A model generated the notes under the pieces. That model saw only the letters and a list, made by a program, of their open reading frames with translations, was not told the DNA's origin and searched no databases. The position numbers were made by a program, and so were the translations under genes. This document shows positions 1 through 7,655 of a stretch of 15,825 bases of DNA, in pieces. Numbering within the stretch: position 1 is the stretch's first letter; each line of letters opens with the position of its first letter. Origin of the DNA: CAYUNA01 sp047629355 (GTDB lineage Bacteria > Bacteroidota > Bacteroidia > Chitinophagales > Saprospiraceae); NCBI GenBank assembly GCA_047629355.1, contig JBLHWU010000154.1, positions 1-15,825 of the forward strand, written 5' to 3'.

Positions 1-20
1 TTTTGTCGCATCATTTTTAC

Positions 21-119
21 TATTTAAATTGGCAAAGGTATAACCTTTTGCACAATTAATGGCTATAACTTATTGATTTTCAATTTGTTATAGCCTTTTT
101 ACAGATGCCAAATTAAATA
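21..119. repeat. Intergenic closing-arm element I (two inner hairpins)
   Basis: The arm TATTTAAATTGGCA (21-34) pairs with TGCCAAATTAAATA (106-119) at 13 of 14 positions. Between the arms lie two hairpins: AAAGGT/ACCTTT (34-39 with 43-48) and GGCTATAAC/GTTATAGCC (61-69 with 87-95). Together these would fold as a three-way junction. The layout matches other intergenic elements in this window although the arm sequence is its own. It lies upstream of the receptor operon and may equally belong to the 3' end of a gene beyond the left edge. Function unknown. Confidence 0.45.
61..100 (+). terminator. Possible intrinsic terminator of an upstream gene
   Basis: A 9-bp perfect stem GGCTATAAC/GTTATAGCC carries an inner ATTGA/TCAAT stem in its loop and is followed at once by five T (96-100). 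That is the form of a factor-independent terminator reading rightward, which would serve a gene off the left edge. The stem is AT-rich, so it would be weak. It also forms part of the larger closing-arm element at 21-119. Confidence 0.35.
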
Positions 120-160
120 AGTCTATTGTCAAAAAACATTTATTTCGCATTTCTAAATAA

Positions 161-208
161 AAGCATTGGATATCTACGAAGGTATCCAATGCTTCTAAAA
201 TTTTTCTT
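161..208 (+). terminator. Hairpin with trailing T-rich run
   Basis: A perfect 12-bp stem AAGCATTGGATA (161-172) / TATCCAATGCTT (183-194) with a 10-base loop is followed by CTAAAATTTTTCTTTT. This could terminate rightward transcription. An AT-rich run on the other side means it might also act leftward. It separates the left-edge element from the receptor promoter region and would insulate the operon. Confidence 0.4.
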
Positions 209-236
209 TTCATCTCAATTTTTCCTACTCCCTAAT

Positions 237-296
237 TACAATTCAACCTACTTTCTCCTACAATTCAACAATTTTTCCTTTCAAAAAATATATTTC
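237..296 (+). promoter_or_regulatory. Candidate LytTR operator and -7 box of the receptor operon
   Basis: TACAATTCAAC occurs twice (237-247 and 259-269), a direct repeat with a 22-bp period, two turns of the helix. Within each copy ACAATTCAA (238-246, 260-268) agrees with six of the eight fixed positions of the published LytTR site [TA][AC][CA]GTTN[AG][TG], and the 13-bp gap fits the 12-13 bp usual for that family. The second copy ends 19 bases before TATATTTC (289-296), one base off the Bacteroidota -7 box TAnnTTTG. No TTG -33 box is present, as expected of an activator-dependent promoter. The operon encodes a LytTR regulator, so autoregulation is inferred. Confidence 0.35.
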
Positions 297-343
297 ATTC
301 GCAAATTTGCAGCAGAAAAAATTTGCTGTCAAAAAAAAAAACG

Positions 344-2740
344 ATGAAAAAAATACTAAAAATTCTCCTATTTCTATCAATTTTTTCCCTTAATCTAAAA
401 GCACAAACGCAGGTTGTCAAAGGATTAATCTTAGACAAACAATCGGAAATGCCTCTGATTGGTGCGACTATTTCCCTGCTGAGTGAAGATTTAGAAACCA
501 CCGGCACGACTACAGATTTAGATGGTTATTATCGCTTGGAAAACATTCTTGTTGGTCGTCAAACAGTTGGAATTAGCTACATCGGTTATGAACCATTGGT
601 TATCCCCAATGTTGTCGTTTCCGCTGGAAAAGAGGTGATTCTAAATGCGTCAATGGAAGAATCTATTGCCGATTTATCGGAAATTGTCGTCACTGCTGCT
701 GCACAAAAGGATAAAGCACAAAACGAGCTGGCGACGATATCCGCACGTACTTTTAGCGTAGAAGAAGTCAATCGTTATTCAGGCGGACGTGGAGATGTCG
801 CGCGATTGGCAGGTAACTTTGCAGGAGTCGCTACCTCGAATGATAGCCGCAACGATATTGTGATTCGTGGGAACTCTCCGACGGGCGTATTGTGGCGCAT
901 CAACGGCGTACCCACTCCAAGTCCTAATCACTTTTCGACCCTTGGCACGACAGGTGGACCAGTGAGTGCGTTGAACACGAATATGATGCAAAATTCGGAT
1001 TTTCTAACTTCTGCTTTTCCTGCGGAATACGGTAATGCGTTGGCAGGTGTTTTCGACATTGGCTTCCGAAAAGGTAATCGAGATGAGCGTGAATTTATGT
1101 TACAAGTGGGGGCATTTACAGGTGTAGAAGCCATGGCTGAAGGACCAATCTCTAAAAAGAATGGGTCGAGTTATCTGGTCGCAGCACGGTATGCAGTAAC
1201 GGGAATTTTCGGTGTGGCAGGTACGACCAATGCATTGCCTGACTATTCGGATATTGCATTTAATATTGATTTTGGTAAGAGTAAATTTGGGAATTTTACG
1301 CTTTTTGGTATTGGTGGACAAAGCGACATTTCTTTTTTACATACCGAAATTGACGAAGATGATTTGTTTGCTGAACCGGATACGGATGGGTTTCCAGAGT
1401 CAAAATTTGGGGTCGTTGGTTTGCGTCATAACCTGATTTTAGATGAAATGACTTATTTACGAACGATTTTGTCCGCCTCTAATTCGAGTGGCGATTATTA
1501 TGAAAATCGCTTTTTTAATTTGGAAACTCCCGAAGAATTCTTCTTAGAGTATGGAACGCAAAATACTTCTGAAAACCGTTATTCGTTGTCTTCTTTCGTC
1601 AATAAAAAATTCAATGCAAAATTGAGAGGGCGTGCAGGATTATTATTAGAAAATTATCAAACTAACTTGTATGCGACTCGTCGCGAAGGTAATCCTGATT
1701 TGGATGGCGATGGTAAACCTGACCTTTTGTCTGTGTATGATTTTGATGAAGGCATGACTATCTATCAGTTTTATGCCCAAGCGAAGTATCGTGTCAATCC
1801 AAGGTTGACGCTGAATATAGGTTTACATAGCCAAACATTGACTTTAAATAATACGTTCGCACTCGAACCACGGGTAGCGTTAAATTATAAAATTGCCCCA
1901 AATCATACCTTAAATATCGGTTACGGTTTACATCATCAAAATGCTCCATTGCCTATTTTATTGCTTCAAGAACCTTTATCTGACGGGACTTTTGTAGAAT
2001 CTAATCGGGATTTAGACTTTACAGAAAGCAATCATTTTGTTCTTGGTTATGATGCTAATTTAGCGAGCAATTGGCGAGCAAAAATAGAAGCCTATTACCA
2101 AATCATCAATGATGTGCCTGTTGATAATTTTGCCAGTAGTTTTTCAATTCTTAATTTAGGAGATGATTTTACTTTTCCAACAGATGTCTACGGTTTGCAA
2201 AATGATGGAAAGGGGACGAATATCGGTCTGGAATTGACCGTCGAAAATTTTTATAGCAATGGTTATTATGGCTTATTGACGACTTCAATTTTTGATTCAA
2301 AATACAAAGGTAGCGACGGGATTGAGCGCAATACGGCATTTAATAATGGTTATGTGTTTAACTTGTTATTTGGTAAAGAATGGAAAATTGGGAAGGATAA
2401 ACGGAATGTTATTTCGTTCGATACCAAATTCACGACAGCTGGTGGACGCTATACGACCCCCGTTGACCTAGCAGCTTCACAGGCGGCGATGGAAGAAGTT
2501 TTATTTGAAGATTTGGCTTACTCGGAACGGAACGATGTATATTTGCGATGGGACGTAAAAATAGGGGTGAAATTCAATTCCAAAAAGCGAAAACTATCAC
2601 AACAATTATTTTTTGATTTTCAGAATGTAACCAATCGGGAGAATATTTTTACGAAGCGTTACAATCGGATTACCAATGAAGTGAACGAGGTTTATCAAAT
2701 CGCGTTTTTTCCTGACTTCTTGTATCGTATAGAATTTTAG
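344..2740 (+). CDS. TonB-dependent outer-membrane receptor
   Basis: A 798-residue outer-membrane beta-barrel of the TonB-dependent receptor family, expected to import or sense a ligand using energy passed on by TonB. Residues 1-21 form a signal peptide ending LNLKAQ. Residues about 24-105 are a carboxypeptidase-regulatory-like domain (GATISLL, TDLDGYYRLENI, GYEP). Residues about 115-235 are the plug, with IVIRGNSPTGVLWRINGVP and EYGNALAGVFDI. The rest is strand-rich barrel ending in aromatic FLYRIEF, the usual signal for barrel insertion. ATG at 344 is preferred over an in-frame TTG at 323 because the signal peptide starts there. No SusD-like partner follows. Instead a sensor kinase starts 25 bases downstream, so the receptor may take part in signalling. 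The ligand cannot be named from sequence. Confidence 0.9.
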   Translation: MKKILKILLFLSIFSLNLKAQTQVVKGLILDKQSEMPLIGATISLLSEDLETTGTTTDLDGYYRLENILVGRQTVGISYIGYEPLVIPNVVVSAGKEVILNASMEESIADLSEIVVTAAAQKDKAQNELATISARTFSVEEVNRYSGGRGDVARLAGNFAGVATSNDSRNDIVIRGNSPTGVLWRINGVPTPSPNHFSTLGTTGGPVSALNTNMMQNSDFLTSAFPAEYGNALAGVFDIGFRKGNRDEREFMLQVGAFTGVEAMAEGPISKKNGSSYLVAARYAVTGIFGVAGTTNALPDYSDIAFNIDFGKSKFGNFTLFGIGGQSDISFLHTEIDEDDLFAEPDTDGFPESKFGVVGLRHNLILDEMTYLRTILSASNSSGDYYENRFFNLETPEEFFLEYGTQNTSENRYSLSSFVNKKFNAKLRGRAGLLLENYQTNLYATRREGNPDLDGDGKPDLLSVYDFDEGMTIYQFYAQAKYRVNPRLTLNIGLHSQTLTLNNTFALEPRVALNYKIAPNHTLNIGYGLHHQNAPLPILLLQEPLSDGTFVESNRDLDFTESNHFVLGYDANLASNWRAKIEAYYQIINDVPVDNFASSFSILNLGDDFTFPTDVYGLQNDGKGTNIGLELTVENFYSNGYYGLLTTSIFDSKYKGSDGIERNTAFNNGYVFNLLFGKEWKIGKDKRNVISFDTKFTTAGGRYTTPVDLAASQAAMEEVLFEDLAYSERNDVYLRWDVKIGVKFNSKKRKLSQQLFFDFQNVTNRENIFTKRYNRITNEVNEVYQIAFFPDFLYRIEF

Positions 2741-2765
2741 AAGTGGAAATTTTTAATATTAATCC

Positions 2766-3809
2766 ATGAAAAGCAGTAATTACAAATATCTGGGTTTTAA
2801 TGATTTTTGGATTACCATCATCGGAATTTTGGTGCTGAGTTTCATTATTCCACCCATTTTTTTTGGAGAAAATTTGTCCAAAGGATTAAAGCCTTTTTTA
2901 GGTTCGGTGATGATAACGCTTTATTTTTCGACAATTTATTGGTTAGGTACGCGCTTTATTTTATTAAAAATCCGTCAGAAATATCAGCACTTTGAAGATG
3001 CCAGCAAGCGAATTATGTTACAGGTATTATTGGCGATTGGATATGCGTTTTTTGCCAGTAATATTTCTAAAGAATTACTCTGTTTTTTGATCGGAAATGA
3101 GGATGAAAGTGTTCCTTTATCTGGAGTTTTTGCTCCTTATATTACTATCCTTTTGATGATTGCTGTGTATGAAAGCATTTATTTCTATTATCAATTGAAG
3201 CTATCTATCCAAGAAAAAGAGGAAGTTCGGAGAGCACAATTGCGTTCAGAATTAGAAGGTTTGCGCAACCAAGTCAATCCACATTTTCTATTTAATAGTC
3301 TGAATACATTGATGAATATTGTAGCCGAAGACCAAAATTTGGCAATTTCTTTTTTGAAAAGACTCTCGAAAGTTTATCGCTATGTATTGGACAATCGGCG
3401 AGAACAATTGATTCCACTTTCGACTGAAATGGAATTTATGGAGTCGTATATTTTTTTACAAAAAGAACGTTTTCAAAGTAATTTAAATATTGAAATGAAT
3501 GTGCCGTCTGCCTATTTGAATCACCAAATTATTCCATTGGCAATGCAAATTTTATTCGAAAATGCGATTAAACATAACATCGTTTCTTCTAAAAAACCGC
3601 TGACGATTCGGGTATTTGTAGTAGATGAAAAGTTGGTGATTGAAAATAATTTACAACGCAAAAATACGGTGATGCCGGGTACGCAAGTCGGCTTGGAAAA
3701 TGTAAAAACCCGTTATCGAATTTTTACGGAAAGAGAAGTGGAAATATTGGAAACTGAGCTGGCTTTTCGAGTCGCACTGCCATTAATTCCTAAATATCTA
3801 AGTAGTTAA
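2766..3809 (+). CDS. LytS-type sensor histidine kinase
   Basis: A 347-residue membrane histidine kinase of the His_kinase (LytS/YehU) class. Four membrane segments lie near residues 13-33, 44-66, 83-105 and 120-142, with no large periplasmic domain. A short coiled linker leads to the phospho-acceptor motif NQVNPHFLFNSLN, with His173 as the likely phosphorylated residue. The ATP-binding N box is FENAIKHN (Asn266, Asn271), and VGLENVKTRYRIF near the C-terminus fits the G box. It lies between the receptor gene (25 bases) and the LytTR regulator gene (47 bases), on the same strand, so co-transcription is likely. It should phosphorylate the adjacent regulator. The signal is unknown; with so little outside the membrane it may sense the envelope or the receptor state. 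Confidence 0.92.
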   Translation: MKSSNYKYLGFNDFWITIIGILVLSFIIPPIFFGENLSKGLKPFLGSVMITLYFSTIYWLGTRFILLKIRQKYQHFEDASKRIMLQVLLAIGYAFFASNISKELLCFLIGNEDESVPLSGVFAPYITILLMIAVYESIYFYYQLKLSIQEKEEVRRAQLRSELEGLRNQVNPHFLFNSLNTLMNIVAEDQNLAISFLKRLSKVYRYVLDNRREQLIPLSTEMEFMESYIFLQKERFQSNLNIEMNVPSAYLNHQIIPLAMQILFENAIKHNIVSSKKPLTIRVFVVDEKLVIENNLQRKNTVMPGTQVGLENVKTRYRIFTEREVEILETELAFRVALPLIPKYLSS

Positions 3810-3840
3810 TTCGACAGGATTACCTTGAATAACTACTTAG
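3798..3840 (+). repeat. Inverted repeat between kinase and regulator genes
   Basis: CTAAGTAGTTA (3798-3808) is perfectly complementary to TAACTACTTAG (3830-3840), with a 21-base loop. The left arm includes most of the kinase stop codon, and the right arm ends 16 bases before the regulator start. No T run follows, so it is not a typical terminator. In the mRNA it could set the ratio of kinase to regulator by affecting processing or translation. Confidence 0.5.
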
Positions 3841-3856
3841 TCAAAAAGAATTATAA

Positions 3857-4615
3857 ATGAAGGTTTTACTAATAGAAGACGAATATCACGCTCAGAAGCG
3901 CCTAACGAATCTACTCAAAGAATTGCGCCCTAACATTGAGATTCTCGCGATTATAGATAGCGTAGAAGACACTGTACTGTGGCTAAAAAACAACACTGCG
4001 CCTGATTTGATGTTCTTAGATATTCAACTTTCAGACGGTTTGAGTTTTGAAATTTTTACGCAAATCGATTTACAAATTCCCGTTATTTTTACTACCGCTT
4101 TTGATGAATACGCTATTAAAGCATTTAAAATAAACAGTGTCGATTATTTACTAAAACCTTTGGAAGAAGAGGAATTAGAAGTTGCAATAAATAAGTTTGA
4201 AAACCTCTTTCAAAAAAAGATTAGCTATGATGTAGCAACCATTCAAGGTTTAATGCAATCGCTGATAAAACCAAAATTCAAGGAGCGCTTTATGATAAAA
4301 ATGGGGCAGAGCTTGAGTTATATTCCAATTAAAGACGTTGCCTATTTTTATTCTGAAAATAGCCTTTCTTTTATTAAAATGCGCAATGGAAAACGGCACA
4401 TTGTTGATTATACGATTGACCAAATTATGGAACTGGTCAATCCAAAAGATTTTTTTCGTATTAATCGAAAAGCGATCATTCGGATTGATGCAATTCTACA
4501 AATTTTGCCGTATTTTAATAATCGGCTGGTGCTGAAATTACAGCCTGTGGCGGATTTTGAGGTGATGGTGAGTCGCGAACGGGTAAAGGATTTTCGCAAA
4601 TGGATAGATGGCTAA
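3857..4615 (+). CDS. LytTR-family response regulator
   Basis: A 252-residue response regulator with an N-terminal receiver domain (residues 1 to about 120) and a C-terminal LytTR DNA-binding domain (about 143-250). The receiver shows the acidic pair Glu7-Asp8, phospho-acceptor Asp55 in MFLDIQ, Thr79/Thr80 in IFTTAFDEYA and Lys100 in LLKPL. The LytTR part shows the typical IPIKDVAYFYSENSLSFI, FFRINRKAIIRI and a C-terminal VSRERVKDFRKW. It should be phosphorylated by the kinase just upstream. LytTR proteins bind paired direct repeats, and such a pair lies at 237-269 ahead of the operon. Its stop codon (4613-4615) overlaps that of the convergent rtcB gene, so no terminator separates them. Confidence 0.93.
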   Translation: MKVLLIEDEYHAQKRLTNLLKELRPNIEILAIIDSVEDTVLWLKNNTAPDLMFLDIQLSDGLSFEIFTQIDLQIPVIFTTAFDEYAIKAFKINSVDYLLKPLEEEELEVAINKFENLFQKKISYDVATIQGLMQSLIKPKFKERFMIKMGQSLSYIPIKDVAYFYSENSLSFIKMRNGKRHIVDYTIDQIMELVNPKDFFRINRKAIIRIDAILQILPYFNNRLVLKLQPVADFEVMVSRERVKDFRKWIDG

Positions 4616-6024
4616 ATTTTAGCCACCTTCTCCGCCGCCGCTCGCTTCGCCCACTTAGCCCGCCGCTTCTTCATCCAAAGCGCATCTTGCTGCCAATCTC
4701 CCGCCATAATCGACCCATACGGCATGATTTCATCCACCACTTCTCCCAAGTTAAATTGCTTCATCTGCGCTTTCACTGTCGCCGCATTTTTATACGCACT
4801 CGGCAATTCAGAAATATCGACATGACCAGAGAAAAAACGAACATTCAAACCTTCCGTTTCTTCGGCAAAAATCTCCGCTGTCGTTTTTCCATGCTTATCG
4901 CGAAAGTGCTGAGACCGGCTCACATTTCGACCCGCACCGTGTGGCGCAAAACCTAAGTTATTCGCCGTCGGTTCACCGCGTACGACCAAAATTGGTTCAC
5001 TCATATTCAACGGAATTAACCGCAGTCCATTGGTCGAATCCGGCACAAATGCATTATTCAAAGGCGTCGCCCCTTTCGCATGATAAAACACATCCCCATC
5101 TTTGAAAACAAAGTTATGCTCATTCCAAAAACGGTCAATAGGCTTAATTTTTAAGGCATCGCAAGTTGCGTTATGCAAGGTCGTATGGTTCAATTTTGTC
5201 CATTCGCGCACGATTTGCAAAGCTTCCCAATACCGTTTTCCTTCCTCGGTATCGTAAGGAATCCAAGCGTTGACTTTCATTGTGGTAGGCGACAACATCT
5301 GACGGAATCGCTCCGCAATTTTCATGCCTTTGGTGTACAAATACGCACCCAATCCTCGACTTCCGTGGTGGGTGACCATGATAGTATTTCCTGTGTTTTT
5401 AGATTTTCCAATAAAAATAAAATGGTTGCCATCGCCTTGCGTTCCCATATGTTTGGTCGCCAAAACGAGGCTTTTTTCATCTTTTAAAAAGTAATTGGCT
5501 TTCATTTTTTCTACCAATTCAGCCGGCAATTCTGAATATTCATCGCGTCCACCACCACCGAAATGCGTGATACCATACGCCGCATCCATCACCTTCTTAG
5601 GGTCAGCTTTTCCAAAATTAGTCATCATCACCGAGCAACAAATATCCGCAGAGTGCATCGCTGGATGAATCGCATTTTTCGCCGCCACAATTCCACCGAC
5701 AGGGATTTGACCTTTCCCACCCGTCGGACAAGCATCTGGCATCACCGCACCACTAATCAAGGTCGGCGTTTTCATCAATTCTTCCATCGTTGCAAAAACT
5801 TGGTTAACATTCGTTTGCTCGACCTCATTTTCTGCTTGAATATTTTTATGAAACGGCAACCCTTTTTCAAAAGGAAAAATCACTGGCGGCGGCGCAACTG
5901 TTTTTAAATAACCAGTCAAAGCCGTCCCTTCTAATTCGTTTTCATTCGCATAAATAATTGCATCGTTGAACCACTTTCCTGGTTGGTATCCTAATTCGAT
6001 TAATGTATTTCCTGTAATCTTCAT
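4612..6024 (-). CDS. rtcB: RtcB-type RNA-splicing ligase
   Basis: A 470-residue member of the RtcB family, which joins RNA ends bearing 2',3'-cyclic phosphate or 3'-phosphate to 5'-hydroxyl ends using GTP and Mn2+. Visible are GGKGQIPVGG (residues 102-111), the metal-site MHSADICC (Asp127, Cys130), GNHF (His201), THHGSRGLG (His219/His220), HNF (His303), HAKGATP (315-321) and PHGAGR with His362, the residue expected to be guanylylated. The metal and GMP ligands are all present. ICCSV and APHGAGR replace the more usual IGCGM and SHGAGR, so this is a divergent branch. ATG at 6024 is chosen over a TTG at 6075 because the family-like sequence starts there. It diverges from a WYL regulator, a common pairing for RNA-repair genes. 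Substrate RNAs are unknown. Confidence 0.9.
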   Translation of the reverse strand: MKITGNTLIELGYQPGKWFNDAIIYANENELEGTALTGYLKTVAPPPVIFPFEKGLPFHKNIQAENEVEQTNVNQVFATMEELMKTPTLISGAVMPDACPTGGKGQIPVGGIVAAKNAIHPAMHSADICCSVMMTNFGKADPKKVMDAAYGITHFGGGGRDEYSELPAELVEKMKANYFLKDEKSLVLATKHMGTQGDGNHFIFIGKSKNTGNTIMVTHHGSRGLGAYLYTKGMKIAERFRQMLSPTTMKVNAWIPYDTEEGKRYWEALQIVREWTKLNHTTLHNATCDALKIKPIDRFWNEHNFVFKDGDVFYHAKGATPLNNAFVPDSTNGLRLIPLNMSEPILVVRGEPTANNLGFAPHGAGRNVSRSQHFRDKHGKTTAEIFAEETEGLNVRFFSGHVDISELPSAYKNAATVKAQMKQFNLGEVVDEIMPYGSIMAGDWQQDALWMKKRRAKWAKRAAAEKVAKI

Positions 6025-6190
6025 TGTCTTTTTTATTTTAAGAATGTCTGTGCTACGTTTTGCAAAAATTGTCAATTAATCCTTTTTTCTTTTGACATTG
6101 CAAAGATGATTACCCACTGCGCAATAGTTTTGCGTATATTTGTGAAAGTTTAAAAAAGATTGATTTTTATCAAATTTCATCATCGAATCA

Positions 6191-6341
6191 AAGCCATGTG
6201 GCGTCCCTCTTGGTAACCCGAAGTCTTAATCTTTCAAAGCCACAGCGCGGCGACACTCTTGAAAGTTTAAGAGTGCCGCCATGCTGTTGCTTTGTTCACG
6301 GTTGAAATTGTGGTTACCAAGAGGGACGCTACGCTGTGGCT
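6191..6341. repeat. Intergenic closing-arm element E, nested hairpins
   Basis: The arm GCGTCCCTCTTGGTAACC (6201-6218) is perfectly complementary to GGTTACCAAGAGGGACGC (6312-6329), 18 bp. A further AGCCA/TGGCT pair (6192-6196 with 6337-6341) lies outside. Inside is a second near-continuous hairpin (6236-6293): AAAGC, ACAGC, GGCG and CACTCTT each pair with their counterparts around the loop GAAAGTTT. The right arm ends 21 bases before the ATG of the WYL gene, so the element lies in its leader; an in-frame GTG at 6336 falls inside the arm. This fills most of the 338-base gap between rtcB and the WYL gene. The left arm resembles that of the element at 9965-10105. Confidence 0.65.
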
Positions 6342-6362
6342 GATAAACTTGCATTAATCAAT

Positions 6363-7397
6363 ATGGCTCTAAATAAAAACGCCCTCATCCGCTACCGAAC
6401 TATCGACAAATGCCTCCAGAATTATCACCGGAAATGGATGCTTAATGACCTGATTGACGCTTGTTCTGATGCGCTCTACGAATACGAGGGCAAAGATACA
6501 AATGTGAGTAAACGCACGGTGCAGTTGGATATTCAGCTGATGCGGAGCGATAAATTGGGCTACAACGCACCGATTGTCGTCTATGACAAACGCTATTATA
6601 AATACGATGAACCGAATTATTCCATTACCGATATTCCGATTACGGAAGTGGATATGAATGTGTTGTCGGAAACGGTGGAGATGTTGAAACAGTTCAAAGA
6701 TTTCTCGTTATTTTCAGAATTGGGTGGTATTATTCAGCGATTGGAAGACCGAGTTTATACAGAAAAGACCAAGCAGCCGTCGATTATTCATTTAGATAAA
6801 AACGAAAATTTACAAGGATTGCGTCATTTAGATACCTTGTATCAGGCGATTTTAAAGAAGTTGGTTTTAAAAATAAATTATCACTCGTTTAAAGCCAAAG
6901 AGAAAAGTTTGAAAGCTTCGGAGTTGTTATTTCATCCTTATATTTTAAAAGAGTTCAACAATCGGTGGTTTGTCGTTGGTAAAATACACCATAAAAGACA
7001 AGTTGTGACCTTGGCTTTGGATAGGATTTTGGAGATAAAATTTGATTTGTCGATTGACTATCGAAAAGATGAATTTGATGCAGACGATTATTATAAAAAT
7101 ACTTACGGTGTAACCGTGATGGGGGAGGAGAATGTGTTGGAAATTGAATTTATCATGAATTGCCACAATGCACCTTATGTGATGACAAAACCGATACATT
7201 ATTCGCAAAAACTATTGGAAACGCATGAGAATGGTTGCGCAAAATTCAGCATTCAAGTCCATCATAATTTTGAAATAGAACGGCTGTTTTTAGGTTTTGG
7301 AGAAGGAGTGACCGTAACGAAACCGGAGCGATTTCGGAAGAGAATTCACTGGAAATTGAAGAAGGCAGCAGCGTTTTATGAAAAGGATGGGGAATAG
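6363..7397 (+). CDS. WYL-domain transcriptional regulator
   Basis: A 344-residue regulator. The N-terminal part (about 1-85) has the helix-turn-helix form of this family (LIRYRTIDKCLQN, MLNDLIDAC, KRTVQLDIQLMRSD). The middle (about 155-235) is the WYL ligand-binding domain, with PYILKEFNNRWFVVG in the place of the name-giving Trp-Tyr-Leu motif and TLALDRI at its end. The remainder fits the C-terminal WCX extension. WYL domains sense nucleic-acid or nucleotide ligands in several known cases. The gene is divergent from rtcB and in Bacteroidota such proteins are often next to it, so control of rtcB after RNA damage is inferred. ATG at 6363 is preferred over GTG at 6336, which lies inside an inverted-repeat arm. 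Confidence 0.85.
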   Translation: MALNKNALIRYRTIDKCLQNYHRKWMLNDLIDACSDALYEYEGKDTNVSKRTVQLDIQLMRSDKLGYNAPIVVYDKRYYKYDEPNYSITDIPITEVDMNVLSETVEMLKQFKDFSLFSELGGIIQRLEDRVYTEKTKQPSIIHLDKNENLQGLRHLDTLYQAILKKLVLKINYHSFKAKEKSLKASELLFHPYILKEFNNRWFVVGKIHHKRQVVTLALDRILEIKFDLSIDYRKDEFDADDYYKNTYGVTVMGEENVLEIEFIMNCHNAPYVMTKPIHYSQKLLETHENGCAKFSIQVHHNFEIERLFLGFGEGVTVTKPERFRKRIHWKLKKAAAFYEKDGE

Positions 7398-7463
7398 GTT
7401 TAAAAGGGGAGTCATCTTAAATTTGCTATTTAGCGTTTATTATCAAATGATTGATGCATTTCG

Positions 7464-7579
7464 CGGCGTAAAAATTTAGTTTTTATATGAAATCCAAGCC
7501 GCCGTGACAGGATTCAAAAAGGGGGAATAAAAATTTTAAAATTTTTATTCCCCCTTTTTGAATCCCATAGGAACACGGC
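7464..7579. terminator. Perfect 56-bp palindrome between convergent genes
   Basis: Positions 7510-7565 form a perfect palindrome with 28-bp arms and no loop, its centre between 7537 and 7538. The arm runs from GGATTC through A5-G5 to AATAAAAATTTT. GCCGTG (7501-7506) and CACGGC (7574-7579) add an outer pair. A neighbouring hairpin, GCGGC (7464-7468) with GCCGC (7499-7503) around TAAAAA/TTTTTA, competes for the same GCCG bases. On either strand the G5/C5 stem is followed by T5, so it can serve as a terminator in both directions for the convergent WYL and lipoprotein genes. The arms are far longer than a terminator needs. It occupies the core of the 258-base gap 7398-7655; nothing else was seen there. 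Confidence 0.65.
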
Positions 7580-7655
7580 AGAATTTGAATAAAATCTTGA
7601 ATTTAGTCGTTCCGCATTTCGATAGTTTAAAATTCGGGAAGAATTATGTTTCGCA

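Noticed and set aside
323..343. TTG start extending the receptor by seven residues
   Set aside because: The ATG at 344 begins a textbook signal peptide, and the extension is low-complexity.
126..347. Open frame of 73 codons ahead of the receptor gene
   Set aside because: It runs through a hairpin and the promoter region, has AT-driven composition and overlaps the receptor start; no family resemblance.
4600..5907. Open frames on the plus strand opposite rtcB (4600-4956, 5173-5487, 5563-5907)
   Set aside because: They are antisense shadows of a strongly conserved gene, rich in His/Arg/Ser as expected of such shadows.
6135..6142. TATATTTG as -7 box for the WYL gene
   Set aside because: The box itself fits, but no TTG lies 17-23 bases upstream; too weak to list as a promoter.
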